Shown: positions 11,401 to 24,033 of the stretch, in pieces
Position numbering within the stretch: the stretch's first letter is position 1
Layout: each line of letters starts with the position of its first letter
NCBI RefSeq assembly: GCF_901709675.1
Contig: NC_051096.1
Location: 8,397,001 to 8,461,000, forward strand
Direction of reading: 5' to 3'
DNA: 64,000 nucleotides
Origin: Syngnathus acus
Taxonomy: Eukaryota; Chordata; Actinopteri; Syngnathiformes; Syngnathidae
Position numbers and translations under genes: made by a program
The notes under the pieces: generated by a model
Databases searched by the model: none
What the model saw: only the letters and a program-made list of their open reading frames with translations
What the model was told of the DNA's origin: nothing

Positions 11401-14400
11401 AAAAGCAATCAACCAGTGAGCAATGGAGACGGAACATTGTCGCACGGTGACACTCTTCCATCCAAACAAGACATGAAAGTGACAATGTCAAAGAGAAATC
11501 AAATCAAGCTACTTGCATCAGAGTCAGAGAGGAAAATGGTGCATGCCAAGCCTTTAGGGTTAAGCTAATTGCACACACACAAGAGAAAAAAAGGTCGACA
11601 CAAATATGAAGCAGGCAGACGACATTCAAAACAGAAGTGAACGCCATACAAACCTCCAACATTAAATTGCTATGTCTGATATAAATAGTTTCACCCTCAA
11701 GTTTCTTAGCTCGTTTCTGCAGAAAACACAAAACATCATTTTGGAATCATTCACGAGATCGCACCACCAAAATCATCAAGCGGGAACATGATGACAATGA
11801 CACATTGGCAAAGAGCTCGCAATGCTCACAACAGCAGCATTTGCATGCAAAGCCTGCAGCAGTGCATCATCATCAACCGGGCGGGGCTAGTCTTCAGTTG
11901 ATTTCAAAATGTAAGACTCACCGTTTGTCCAAATTGAGCACAACCAATTTGTAGAACGTGATGGAAGCGGAAATCATGGCTTATTATGTCAAATCGTGAC
12001 AATGGTGGTGGCAAAATTCAGCATTTCACAGACAAAAACAACAACTGCAGCCAGTGGAAATCAGACATGGACATGATGTCAAAAATAGTAGGCAGCCCAA
12101 AGAGTCAAGAAAGAAAATAGGTGCAAGTGTCGCTCGCAAGCAGGAAGAAAGTGACTTGGCAGACGCATGCTAACCTTCCTCACTCGCATCATTTCCGTCT
12201 TTGTTTTGTCCTGAGGAGAGTGCTGCTCTCCCAGGAGAAAAAAGAAAAGTCATGTTTGGATGACGCTTCTGTGGTTGAAATCATTCGCCTGCCGTGGCAA
12301 AACAAACCTGGCTCTTTTTCTCTCGTTGGCCATTGGCAGCGGTCACGGAGGGGGAACGTCTCCGTTCTCTCCCGGCCAATGGCTGCGAGTACACACACAG
12401 CTCGCTCGCACATGATCACAATGGAGTCCATTGTGCAAAAGCCCATTTCTTTGGACACACAAGTCCTTGGAAGCTAAGTGTATGTTTTACTGGATGTTGG
12501 AGCCCCTCCCATAAAAGAAATAAGATTGCGCTGAGTATGCTCAATACCTTCATTTCCGGAGTGGACTCCGGTCTGGGGCTCTGGCTTTTGCTGGATCGGC
12601 TTTTCCCACCGTGGCCCTTCAGCTCGGCTTTCCTGTCTGCCGAGCGCTGGAACTTGGGCGTGCGCTGGGCCAGGTGAAGGGTGTGCAGCAGAGGCGACGG
12701 CGTGTTCTCCCCGGGAGACAGCGGCGACATGATGGGGGCGCTGACCGGACGGCTGGATTTGTTGCCCGGGGTGGACGCCATAGCTTGAGCGAACACACAC
12801 GCAACAAAAAAAGAAAATACCATTTTTGCAATTACAGCGGGTCACAGATAGACAACTTGATAGCCAAACACAACAAATCAATCAATCAATCAATCAATCA
12901 ACAAATAAATGAATTAACCGGCTACCTCCATCCATACTGCGGGAGTTCCTCTTACTCGACGTGCGCTGGAAAGCCGGAGCCGGTCTGTCAATGAGCGAGC
13001 TGGCCTGTTTGGTTTGAGCCTGAGTTCGACCGCTGTAGCGAAATTTGGAGCCCAGAGCCAGAAACGTTTTGGGAGTTGCGACCATCTCCGTGGAGATCAG
13101 CCTGCGCGCACGCAAAGCTGGATTATTGAATGACATCATCGTGATGTCGAAACATCTCGCTAGCATACCTGAAGAATGTGTGATGCTCTACGCACACTTT
13201 CCACAGTTTCTTGGCTGCTTTGTAGTTTGGAAGTTTGAAGCCGATAGCGCTCTCATAATGTTCTACCTGGTAGAGAAGATATCTGACGATAAGCTGAAGA
13301 TACCATTTGCGCAAGCGGCCGAATGACGAACGACGGTGTACCTCGGATGGACGTATTTTGATGAAGAAGCTGCTGCGCTTGTATGAGACCTTCAGGACTT
13401 TGGGCCAGGGAAAACGGTTGATCCTCAGTTTGTCTTTATAAACCATCAGACCATTGGAGCAAACTCCCAGCATGATGTCAACACCATCCAGATCCTGACA
13501 CAAACAATGAGGAATGGCTTCGAATTTGCATCGTTGAGGAAGTATCAAATTAGGATCATATTTGGTTGAACATGCTAGTTTTGATGACTATCAACGTATG
13601 CTAAATGTATTCATTAAATCATAAACAGAAGTTTGAGTGGCTTGAATAGGATTGTCTTGTACTGTTTGCTAAGAGCCACAAGGGGGCAGCACGTTCATGT
13701 AAAAGGCACCATGTCAGAACGAAATGCCCGGCCGGGCTGATGCAAACAGATTGACCTGATTTCTGCTCTAAGATCTGACAAGTCACATGTCTTCCTTTTT
13801 GTGGCAAACATGTCTTTTCTCTCCTATGCGTGCCATTTGTTGATCTGGACACAGCTCCATATCCAGCATCATACGCTCTCAGACCGTGGAGATGGCAGTT
13901 TGAAAGAATGACCATTGGTTTGTGTTCACCTTGGCAGGGTGGAGGTCAACTCCATACATTGACAGCTTCTTTGCGTTCTCCAGGAACATCATGTCAGCTT
14001 GAGCTGGACTTATTGACCTGCAAGACCGAGGCAAAGTCAAAATGACTCTTAATCAAGTCAAGGTGGCACTTTGGACCACTTGAAAATGCCATTTCAGCCA
14101 ATGACTCCAGTTTATATAGGAGCACTTCCAGACGGAGCCAATGTTCTTACCGGTAAGTGCGGTGTAGCTCCATCATCTTGTCCTCAAGCTCCTTGGTCTG
14201 CCCCTTAACCATCTTCATCTCCTTAGCGTAATCAGCGGCGTGCACCTCGGGGTCATACTCGCCCAGCTCTGACTGCAGAGCGTAGGAGCCCAGCAAGGCC
14301 AGGGTGACAAAAGAGCATGGCAGACGCCCTTGCAGGATGTCCTTGCGCAGTTGCAGGCACAGGTAATACCTGGAAAATGACAGGTGGGGAAATTACGCCA

Positions 14401-15916
14401 AAAAGGTCAAATGTTGTCAAGGAATGATCGGATCCTCTTTTGTTTCACAGGGAAAAATGTTACAATACCTTGTGATGTCCTCCGACAATTGGGCTGGATC
14501 CGGAGGGTAGAATTTCACATTGAACGTGAAATCATAGTTGGCCCCTTAAAAAAGGGATGACAAATTATAGGATGAGGGGAGGGAGGCCCGGTTGTGGCCC
14601 GTACGGAGCTTACCTTGCACCTGCCTGCGGATCTCCTTGGCCAGATCCATCAACGTCTGCAAAAATAAACGAGGCACGTCAACATCTAGCTTAGGTCCCC
14701 GACCGGCTGAGTGCCACAAGTTCATCCGCTTCCCGGTGACATGAACATACATATTCGGCGCCAGCAAACGAGTGACACTTTGACAACGGCTCACCTTCAC
14801 CTTGGGCGTCTCCCAGATGACCAGCCCGTAATAGTCTCTCTCCAGCAGATTGAGGTGATCGCATACTTTTGTGAACAGCTCCTGGCCTTTGGCATGTTTC
14901 TGACACACAGCAAAAAGAAAGACCGTAGTTCAGTGCAAGTGCTCACCTGATAGATCATGTACCCGCCACTTCTTTCATGACGGTCGGTGCATGGGGCTCA
15001 GGGGAACAAAGGACCACTAACAGCTTTTAGCAGGTGCTTAGCAAACCAGAGCTGTTTCCTTCTAAAAATAGCACACATCACGTCCCATACGGGCGGGCCT
15101 TGTCGTCTCTGCCTTTCTATCAACTCGATTCGAAACGATTGAGGATGGAGTCGTAAAGTGGTCCTTGTTGTTCCGGGCCCTTCACCCATGAAAAGATGAC
15201 AAAAGAATGCCCTTCGTGGTTCTTACATCCAGTTCACACTCGTAGAGAGTGTCGTCCAGCAGGGTGACTTTAACTTGCATGGTTTTGGGGCGACGTGGAG
15301 CTTTGGGAGTTTTGGATTCCTCCTCTTCTTCTTTCTCTTGGTTACGGCTGCCTTCAGAAGCGTCCTCCTTCTGCTCCTCGTCCTTCTCGTTATCCCCGTC
15401 TTTCTCCGGTGTAGCCGCCTCTGCTTTCTCCTTGTTGAGCGGTTTGTCTTTTCCAGCCTCCTCCTCCTCCTCACCTTCTTTCTTCTCTACTTGGGCAGCC
15501 TGAAGAAGATGATTCCATGAAAAAAACACACACAGTTTATTATTAGGGCTGATGAATCGGGGCAGGGTATCGACTAAAAAGGCGTGATGCGTCCTGACCT
15601 GGGCCTCAGCGCTGCTAAGCGAGTGCTGATCATGGGCCACCTCTCCCTCAATCTTCAGCTCAGGTTCAGGGTCAGCAATGGGGGCTTTTGCCTCTTCTTC
15701 CTCCTCCTCCTCCTCCTTCTCCCCTCCCTCGCTCTCACACTGCGAGCGTCTCTTCAGGAAGGAGGAGAAGAGGCGGGAGAGGCCTCGGCCGCCGGCAGAG
15801 TTGCGGTTGCGAGGCCGGAGGCGCTGGTCTTCGGGAGAGGCCGGCTTGGCGTCCCCGCCAGCCTCCTCTTGCTGCCTTGGCTTCTTCTGGTGACTCTCTG
15901 CTTCGTCTGTCGTCAT
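5472..15916 (-). CDS. epb41: Protein 4.1R (erythrocyte membrane protein band 4.1), complete coding region in 18 exons
   Basis: Cortical adaptor that joins spectrin-actin to membrane proteins. Coding exons in transcript order: 15916-15599, 15499-15227, 14899-14795, 14656-14614, 14544-14469, 14369-14151, 14017-13930, 13494-13342, 13266-13169, 13101-12926, 12783-12548, 12210-12175, 11716-11654, 11286-11116, 6301-6173, 6079-5978, 5747-5667, 5570-5472. All joins keep frame and give about 821 aa (human 864). Residues 1-176 are an acidic headpiece with the 4.1R-type motif [14 protein letters not shown]. The FERM domain spans about 177-460 and the FERM-adjacent region runs to about 516. The spectrin-actin binding region (about 608-685) contains [11 protein letters not shown] and [17 protein letters not shown]. 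The C-terminal domain, about 686-821, contains [11 protein letters not shown] and ends QETEISPE. Headpiece, [13 protein letters not shown] and the SABD point to 4.1R rather than 4.1G/N/B. Exon 1 has an acceptor 8 nt before ATG, so an upstream non-coding exon must exist. Confidence 0.95.
8714..9043 (-). CDS. epb41: Possible alternative terminal exon of epb41 encoding a tail anchor
   Basis: This lies in the 4.8-kb intron between the exons ending at 11116 and starting at 6301. A pyrimidine-rich acceptor ending GGTCGGCAG precedes an open frame of 109 codons in the same phase (0) as the upstream exon. The frame starts SPFGPK and continues with an acidic stretch of D and E. It ends with a hydrophobic segment beginning [10 protein letters not shown] and finishing LAFI at the stop, which is the layout of a C-tail membrane anchor. 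A consensus donor (AAAG then GTAAGAG) after the first 18 nt would make a six-residue cassette exon instead (9043-9026). I do not recognise this sequence from 4.1 proteins. It could also be a short separate gene starting at a Met at 9079. Confidence 0.5.
   Translation of the reverse strand, partial: SPFGPKVRACSLSPTPGESPLFRHACLLDDEDSEVHWVDEDEEEEEEDEQACGETLEVAVRVPDEARRLDSSGEVSPSRLHTHYRHSRMSFFLSGLLAMALTMLWLAFI
10562..10870 (-). mobile_element. tRNA-derived SINE, teleost type
   Basis: Read on the minus strand, the head carries a box A-like TGGCCTAGCGG and a box B-like GGTTGTGGGTTC, as expected of an internal RNA polymerase III promoter derived from a tRNA. A body follows with CCCAGGGG and ATGCAGAGGACAAATTTCAC, and the tail is TTTAACTTTTAACTTGAG. 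This head-body-tail order is typical of abundant fish SINEs. The insertion sits in an epb41 intron in the same orientation as the gene. The exact family name is not certain, and the target-site duplication was not resolved. Confidence 0.8.
11069..11105. repeat. (GGCA)n tract beside an epb41 splice donor
   Basis: Eight or nine GGCA units that begin only about 10 nt into the intron after the exon at 11286-11116. Because epb41 is on the minus strand, the transcript reads GTGAGTGAGT followed by the CTGC-rich repeat. Confidence 0.85.
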
Positions 15917-18239
15917 GGTGACCGCTGTGACACACAATAATGACCATGAATATAATATACACCTGTTTTGCTCCATCTCGGGGCGGCCATTTTGTTGTCC
16001 ACTCAATACCACGTGACGCTCGCTCAGGGCAAATGCAATTTGTTAATGAAGACAGTGATGGTAGAAAAAGCCAGAGGTGGGTCTTTGTTACGTGATAATG
16101 CTTTTCTCCAATGACGGTTGGTTAGATCGAAACAGGATCCATACAATCAATTGCAGGCAGCAAAAGTGTGTTATCTTTGTATTCCATCAGTCACTCTGAT
16201 GACAGCAAAGGTGCTGCCGAGTTTTTGCTGCCACAGCCGCACAAGTGCTGACACGGCGGACACAATAGAGTGTGGGCTCCAACGCACCAGGTGGACCCAG
16301 AGAGAACAGATCAAAACAGCATGTTCTCATGGCTTGAGTGTTCAGTCAGCATGTGCAGCATGGCCGGCCAAACTGACTAAAGCTGACTGCGTGCACTTTT
16401 TAGTCCGGGGCAGCACTGCAGATTTTGTTTTTTCTCTGCCAAATCAATTTGCAATATGTGCTAAATGGCCATTCTGGATGTGGGTAGGAGGACATAAAAA
16501 CACAATTGCAAAAAAAAAAAATAGAATTACATAATTTAATCATATTATTTCTATTGGTCAGCCTATTTTTTTTTTTTTAGGCTACCCCTAATAAAAAAAT
16601 ACTCGGACGGTCTCCTGTGGTGGTATGCTGTCATAAGGGAATCAAATTGTAATCAGTAGATCGCTCGAAATGTAGAATCAGAAAAAAGAGAAAGTCCAGA
16701 TGTCAGGCTGAGCTTGTTTGAAGTCAAGACCTCGACTTGGCCAGCTGCTTTAAGAACATATGAGAAAATATCGAGCAAACTATTCGGCACAAGGCATAAT
16801 TTGGACGATCCCAGGCTTCATGTTCAAATCACGTTAAAGTTTGTCCTGCAAATTAACATTCAGAAACATCATTGTTGAAATCAAAACAATTTTCATTTGA
16901 AGATGGTTTCAAAGTTTCAACTTCAAAATTAGTCTTCATATCCAAGAATGTTTGATATGATTTATTATTTTATTAGGAATGTATTTGTGAAAATGAAGTA
17001 CATGGCAGCGTTGATGCCTGCCTGGCTGCCTGGCTGCCTGGCTGCCTGGCTGCCTGGCTGCATGCATGCATGCTAGCCTGAGTCAGAGCGCTGAACGTGA
17101 GCTTAAAAACAGAAAGCGGCTTTAGAATTAATCGGGCCCTGTGTGGGATTAAAGGACACTGCTCTGACGTGGAGTGCAGCCGTCCGTCCGTCCGTCCGTC
17201 CGTCCTTCCCACCACCCACACAAGCTATGGAGAAAATCCAGAAACTAGCCTGACCCACATGAAATCAAAGGCAGCAAACTATTTGTATATATCGGAATAT
17301 TCCAGACTGGCAGCCCTACTAGGCACTTCATCAAAATTTTGTTGACATTTCAACTTCACATCATCATAAAAAAAAAACCACAACAATATGTAAGATTATT
17401 TTTCAAGCAGACAATTTCCTTTGATCAATTTGGGTGCAAAACTTGCCAATGTAGGTGTAGACTACAAAAGGCAGTGGAGAAATGGAGACATCACACTCCG
17501 TTTTGTTCACTCCAGTCACAACAAATGAATCACTGTCCCCGGAGTGTGAGATGAAACAAACATGAGGAAAGAGATAAATATAGAGTGAAACTAATTTTAG
17601 CTGAAAACAATTGCTTCAAAAGAATTGACCTGGCTGGCACACTGACTTGCTGTAAGGATAATAATCAACTATAGAGGTCTGTAATGTTCGTTGACAGACC
17701 TTGTCGATAACAGAAATTGCAACTGGTTCTAAAAAGACTTTTCAAATTTGTCATATTGGTGTGTTTTATTTGATCTTCTGGACATGTATGTTCATGAACT
17801 TTGCCGCCACCACCAGGGGGCAGGTGAGATGCTTTTTCTTTGCCGTCACATAATTCATTTCGAGTCGTTTCCATGGACAACAGTGACAATGTCTGTGAAT
17901 GTGTCATTGTACAGTCAATTTACTGATGACACATCAATGATCATCATTCATTTTAAAATGGCAACACTCATCCCACAAACTGTCATGCGTTCATTAGACT
18001 GGGTGGTGTATTTCATCTTATGGCTAACCAACCACATACCGGCTGTATGTTTACTAACAATTAATGCATCACATATTTCATCAGACAAACTCTTAAATCA
18101 AACTCTGTCTTACTACCGCACTAAATGTGTATTTGAATGATTGAGACAATAAAGGAAACTTTTTCCAATATATTTAAGATGCTCAAATGACATATTGCCT
18201 TAAGGTGCAAACGTGAAGTGGATGGTTGACGAAGACAGG

Positions 18240-18265
18240 TGGAAGGAAGGAAGGAAGGAAGGAAG
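18240..18265. repeat. (GGAA)n short tract
   Basis: About six GGAA units in non-coding DNA upstream of epb41. Confidence 0.85.
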
Positions 18266-20345
18266 CCACAGGGGGAGAAAAGCGACACAAGACAATCAAT
18301 TGGAATTAAAAAACACACTCACAGGCGCGCCCTGCTCCAATGCTGCTGTATATAGGCGTTTTTTGCTATTAGGGACCATATGTCTGCTCAGTAGCCTTCT
18401 AATTTTACACATCGAAAACACAATAAGGAATCATGCAATTGATTTTTTTAGGCGACCCACCATTGAATCACATCTGCTCATGTGCGCACTCGTAACAGCA
18501 TTGACTAAGAGACGCGCACGGGTCAAAATGAGCCCAAAAAATAGCATCCAAATCAAACGCCAGATTTCACCGACATATGCAATGTTTAAAAACATACGCA
18601 AATAAAATAAAAGAGCTCGTTTTGCAGCGACAAACAATTCAAGGGGCGGTGGGTGCACCTGTCGTCTGCAAATGGCGCTGAATATGGGGGGGAAAAGATG
18701 TCAACAAATTGGCTGGCTTTAAGCTGTGGAAATTCACTCACCGGCTCAGCTCTGATCATCCAGCAAAAAATAACCACGTCGGTGTGTAAAAATCGGTTCT
18801 TGCAAATGATAGATCCCTTCTATTTGTACAATTAGCCAAGTAGTGATTCAAAAGCGTTCATCCAGCAGCTTGCAATGTGTTTAGGTGCGAGCGAGCGAGC
18901 GAGCGCGTCGCGTCGGTTAACAGTGCTCTGCCCTCGGCTTAGTCTTACAGGCACTAGAGCAGCCTAAGTCGCTGTGCAAAGATGGGCAACTTCAGCGCTG
19001 GAGGGAGGGAGGGAGGGGAAACCATTTTTCATCAGTGCGACTTGGAGAGTGAGTGGGGCTACATAAGACCACACACTTCCTAAAATTCCACTGTAAACGT
19101 GGACAAAATATGTGCAGAATATGAGCGTTTAATCGAATCTTCGATTTTTCTACTTTACCGGCTGCCAATGTCATGCACAGAGCCGACGAGTCTATTTCTG
19201 CATAATCGGGCATATTGCGCTTTCGGCCAGCACGATTTGGAGGCCAATGCAGGGTGCCACTATGATTGCTGGGAATAGACTTCATTCATTCCACTTTGAC
19301 AACACAAACGATCAATTACACCCAATTCTACCTGTACGAAATTGACCAAAATACCAAAGAAAACTCCACCCATGTTAATATAAAAAAATACTCAATGTTC
19401 TAAAGGATGTAAGTTTGTATACGCATTCATTACAAATAGCACAGTGTCAAAAGGTAATGGTGATAAAAATGAAGAAACATCTTGTTTTCGTGTTCTTTGA
19501 ATATTTTGTATACATGTTCCTCAAGCCAAATAACCTGTTGTGCAATGATCATCAAGCCTATAAGACAAGACCCGGGGTTACAATATGGTACTATTCGGGG
19601 GGGGGGGGGCTGCTATGTAATGAAGCAAGTGTATTTGCCAATGGTAGGAGCAAAGTGAAAAGCCTGCACCAATCGCCGTCCTTTGTCTTGCTGGGGGGGG
19701 TTTTTGTGTGTATTTTTTTTGGTGGAGCTTTATCATCTGTAACCAAGGATACTGATGATCCCCGACTCGTAAAAATCAATACATCCATTTTCCCTTGGGA
19801 TTGCATGAGGGAAAAGGGAGAGCGCAACTAATTTAAATAAATTCATGAAAAAGAGGCTGCTTGCTGATTGGATTCCAGGGAGTCAATCTATTTATTATTT
19901 AACACTCTGTGTGAGGATCATAGCTATGATTGTGTTTGGACGGCATTGGTTATATAATGCAAGATGGTTGCCTAGTGAGAGCACGCTAAACATCATTCAT
20001 GGTATCTCACTATACTGTACTCATGAGGTGCAAATAATAAATATAGTAATATTGACACATAGGTTAAAAAATGTTCCAAGTGATTTTCTTCATCATGGAG
20101 AATGATGTTGAAATCGGGTCATTTGTTGCATACATTTAATAACATGGCTCTATGCAGTGTACACGCAAGTACAAACACACACATTTTAATCCTCCTGGGA
20201 TTTATTGTTAAGCATGCATGGGTCTCTTGAAAAGCAACCTATAAATCCATCCATCCATCCATCCATGTTCAATAGTGCTTATCCTACCTAAGTTAGTGGA
20301 ACTCTATCCTAGCTGATCATACACAAGATGACCCTCGAATAATTA

Positions 20346-20346
<1 letters not shown>

Positions 20347-20384
<38 letters not shown>
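20347..20384. repeat. (TA)n dinucleotide tract
   Basis: About 18 TA units with no gene context. Confidence 0.9.
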
Positions 20385-20386
<2 letters not shown>

Positions 20387-20713
20387 TCCACTGTAATTTC
20401 ACATTTTAAAATACAGTCCAAATATTTGACATGATGGATTGAACACAGTCTAAATCCAGAAATACTGCATAAACAGGTCAAAACAGTTTGAGCTCGCTCA
20501 GCATTTTCATCCAAACTGAAGCCTAACAAACTAATCAGCTGCTCATTCAGCACAAAGGAGACGTATGGTATGGCAGGAGTGGCCGGCCTTCTTTGTATGT
20601 CTGCCTGTAATTGGCATATCTAAGCCACTTTTGTCTGGGGAGTGCTATTTTCAGAACAACACATCAGCAGATTGTACAGTCTGGCTTTCTTTCCACATTG
20701 AAACACTGCACCC

Positions 20714-20790
20714 CCATCCATCCATCCATCCATCCATCCATCCATCCATCCATCCATCCATCCATCCATCCATCCATCCATCCATCCATC
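20714..20790. repeat. (CCAT)n tetranucleotide array
   Basis: About 19 CCAT units, followed by degenerate CCATGCAT variants to about 20820. It encodes only spurious His-Pro-Ser-Ile or Trp-Met-Asp-Gly repeats. Confidence 0.95.
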
Positions 20791-22095
20791 CCATGCATCC
20801 ATCCCATGCATCCCATCCCAGCACAGCACAAAAGGCCACCATTTGCCCTCAGCCTACCCCCGCTTGGCTATCATGGCAGGGTCCCCTCCCTCCCTCCCTC
20901 CCCTCCTCCCAGTGTCAGAAGCAGGTGCTGAGCCAGATTGTCTGCCGAGATGAAGTGACAGCAGCCCCCTGGGGGGAGGATGCCACTTACACATTAATGC
21001 TCAAGACCATGTTCAAGGGAGAATGCTACAATCATATGGAGAGTACAGTCTACATATTATTTTCAAATTCTACACAGCGAGGAAAAAAAATAATAATAAA
21101 GTTACCAGGCTCCAAAAATGATAAGTTTAGCCTATGATGCAAGCAAACCATTAAGCTATTATAATAACTCAAAATCTAACAGGAGTGATTAATATTTTCG
21201 ATTAATCAAAAAGCCCATCATGGTAATGAAACATTTGGAATTATGTTGCGTAAAGTCAACCACTCCTATTTTGCAAGATCAGCTGAACCAGCATCAATGC
21301 ATTCATGAGATACACTTGCAGAGCGATTTTTTTTTTTTCCCCCCCACAAGCTCCAAGTCAAGAACTGCCCAAACATATGAATCCGTGCTACACTATAGTG
21401 GCTAAACATGATGTCATATGATGATGACGATAATCCATTCTAAATTAGACCACCTGCTCAGTTATTTCATCCATATTGCGCTCTGCTACAACCTGCTGGA
21501 CACATTTGGTACAGCATAAAAGTCTACTGCACTGCAACACGGCTTGCTCAAATCCTCCAACTAAAAGCGAGGCATGCAAAAAGCAAAAATAATGTGAATG
21601 CAATATTTGAAATATGAGCTTGCACTCTGTTAAAGGTATTAGAAAACAACAACTGTGCAGCGCGCTCCCAATCGACACAGTCAACTCAAGAATTGATTCT
21701 TCTCTTTCACTCACCAGTTCGCCAGAGGGAGAATTTTAGATGTCATCAGCAGCAGCAGCAGTCAGCAGTCAGCAGTCAGTGTTTCATAAAAGAAGATGAA
21801 TAAACAAGGTTATCCGATTTGCTCAGCAAAGTATTTTGGCAACAATCAGTTTCCTCGCTATGAAACGTACACTTCAATCAATCGTGGAAGCATTTCGACA
21901 CCAGTTTTGCATTGAGAAGTCCATGTTTTCCTTTTACGATGTCTGCAGTGCCTCCAGGTGGAGACTCTTCTCTGAGACGAGCAGAAATGCACCGTGGGAG
22001 TTTAGAGTTAAACGGACCGGGAAGTTCTGCAGGCCAAACTGTGTGGGCCTCAACAGCTCTCACAGAACATGACTTTAGATTTGACTAGGCATGGC

Positions 22096-22128
<33 letters not shown>
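22096..22128. repeat. (CAG)n trinucleotide tract
   Basis: About eleven CAG units in non-coding DNA. Confidence 0.9.
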
Positions 22129-22129
<1 letters not shown>

Positions 22130-22704
22130 GCACGTAGCAGCCCTATAATACACCATTTGGCAGGATTGGACAACATAGCCAAACTTTTTACTTGGCTAAC
22201 AGGAATACTGTAAAGGTTACCAACATTGTTGATTTATGTGCCTTATTGGCATAACATGAAATGATGTGAAGAAAAAAAGGATTTCGCGTTTGGTCGATCT
22301 TATGTTCCAAAATAAATTTCACTTCACCATGAACATTTAACATTAAGAAGCCCATAAATGCTGAATCATATTTTAGAGAGTGTATGGCTTTGACACATAA
22401 GTTCGGCTGCAAATGATTATGATTCACAATAACTGTCAGACCAAACTAAAATGTCATTTACAAAAAATGGTCGAGTTTATTTACCTGTATTCTTGTGCAG
22501 TTCTGCTGTTTTTCATCCACTCTGCAGGCTACATTGTCACCTCCACGCACGTCCACGCAGCCTAATTGCGCGTGGGAGTGGTCGGCTCAGCGCGGTTCGG
22601 ACACCGCTGCGTCAAGCTAGCATGAACACCGGAAACACCTTCAAAATACACTGCAGCTCAGCTCTCGTAAAGTTTAGCTTCTGCAATCGGATGAGCACAA
22701 TGTA

Positions 22705-22760
22705 CGAGAGAGAGAGAGCGAGAGAGAGCGAGAGAGAGCGAGAGAGAGAGAGAGAGAGAA
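22705..22760. repeat. (GA)n tract with GAGC interruptions
   Basis: GA repeats interrupted regularly by GAGC. The tract lies just right of a GC-rich patch that could be promoter sequence. Confidence 0.85.
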
Positions 22761-22827
22761 AGATACAAAGAGTAACCTGCACGATTGTGGTGGCAAGCAG
22801 CCTGGAAGACGAGGCGATCGCACTGCA

Positions 22828-22920
22828 GCAAAGCTAGCAGACAGCAGCAAAGCTAGCAGACAGCAGCAAAGCTAGCAGCAAAGCTAGCAGACAGCAGCAA
22901 AGCTAGCAGACAGCAGCACG
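22828..22920. repeat. 19-bp minisatellite
   Basis: About five copies of a unit CAGCAAAGCTAGCAGACAG in direct tandem, with one shortened copy. There are no spacers between copies, so it is not CRISPR-like. Confidence 0.85.
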
Positions 22921-23123
22921 ATCCACCCCAACTCAATTCACAACGGTTGTTTTGATGCACCAAATCCCCCTTGTGGTCACAAAGGGAAGAGCGCGCGTAG
23001 CTGGGATGGCGGTACAAAGTAACGAAGTCGAAATAGTTTGTTGAACTGAACTCAAGTATTTTTCACTGAAACATTTTTCAAACATCTGAGCAACACTCCG
23101 CATATCTATAAAAATAGACTTTG

Positions 23124-23129
23124 TTTATT
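23124..23129 (-). terminator. Candidate polyadenylation signal of the ccn2-like gene
   Basis: AATAAA on the minus strand, about 905 bp beyond the stop codon. This spacing fits the roughly 1-kb AU-rich 3' UTRs usual in CCN genes, so 23.1-24.03 kb is probably 3' UTR. Confidence 0.5.
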
Positions 23130-24033
23130 GGACAAAAGTGCAACAGACAAGAATTCATTCGTATCTTCGTCAGGTGGTTACAGTGGAAAAACTAAAACAA
23201 TACGATACAGTCAGCGTTAAACATAACTTATAGTACAAAACTGTACACAGTCTCAAAGTATTCACACTTGTACACTATGTATTTGCTTGCTGCCAAAATT
23301 GTCGATTTTTTTTCAAGAAGATGGAAATAATGAAGTTGTATCAGCAATCGCCGAGTCATGCTACAAGTTCGTTTTTAGACTGGTCAGTATACAAAAGCCA
23401 AATATATCTTAACGATGTCTGAATCGAAAACTTTTTTTTCTTTCTTATATACTGTATATGCATAAAACATCAACTAGGCATGAAGGCTTGGTTATCTTGC
23501 CATATGTGGACACCTTCAGTCTATCAGCATCTCCACATTCTTGTGGCTTTTTGTCAATTACAATTTCTCATTGGGCACATCGATACAAAGCTGCACACCA
23601 ACTTGTCTCAATGGGGGCCAGAAATTGGCCAGGATTGTTGACATTTGGAAAAGAAAAAAAAAGTGGTAAATATCGCTTTTGTTGATTCACACTCACATTC
23701 ACATTGTCACTGAACCCATGCGGCTTGCACAATCGTTTTGCTTGGAGCCAAATACACACCACAGTGGCAACTATTGCTCTTTTCACAATCATTGTCCATC
23801 AGTGGACTCGTTTGTACCTTTCTTCTTCCAAACTGAAACGTGTCGATAAGATACTTACTACCTTGAGATTTGAATTGGGTCTGTGAACAATTTCAAGAAG
23901 AACACCTCATTGCGTCCTCCAAACTCAATTTAAAGCAAGGAAGGGCAAATGTCCGCCTTTGCGTGCTGAATTGCGTGTTTGTAGTGGTCAGATTGGGGTG
24001 GACGCATGCAGTCAATGGAAAAGGCCCGGCCGG

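Larger units (their letters stand above)
15925..23123. other. Intergenic or 5' flank between ccn2-like gene and epb41
   Basis: No protein-coding exon was recognised on either strand. Because the first coding epb41 exon begins with a splice acceptor, at least one non-coding epb41 exon and a promoter should lie here or further right on the minus strand. GC-rich patches near 18.88-18.92 kb and 22.53-22.62 kb are the best visible candidates, but neither has decisive evidence. The region also holds simple repeats at about 17.0 kb (CTGG), 17.18 kb (GTCC), 18.24 kb, 20.35 kb, 20.71 kb and 22.1-22.9 kb. Confidence 0.5.

Noticed and set aside
15182-16012. Single 276-codon minus-strand frame over the epb41 start
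   Set aside because: It reads through a 99-bp intron between 15599 and 15499. The exon parts are used in epb41, and the upstream Met is before a splice acceptor.
20565-21137. 190-codon frame with His-Pro-Ser-Ile repeats
   Set aside because: It is a translation of the CCAT array; nothing outside the repeat looks coding.
22828-22920. Regular short repeats that could suggest a CRISPR-like array
   Set aside because: The units are in direct contact with no unique spacers, and the host is a vertebrate.
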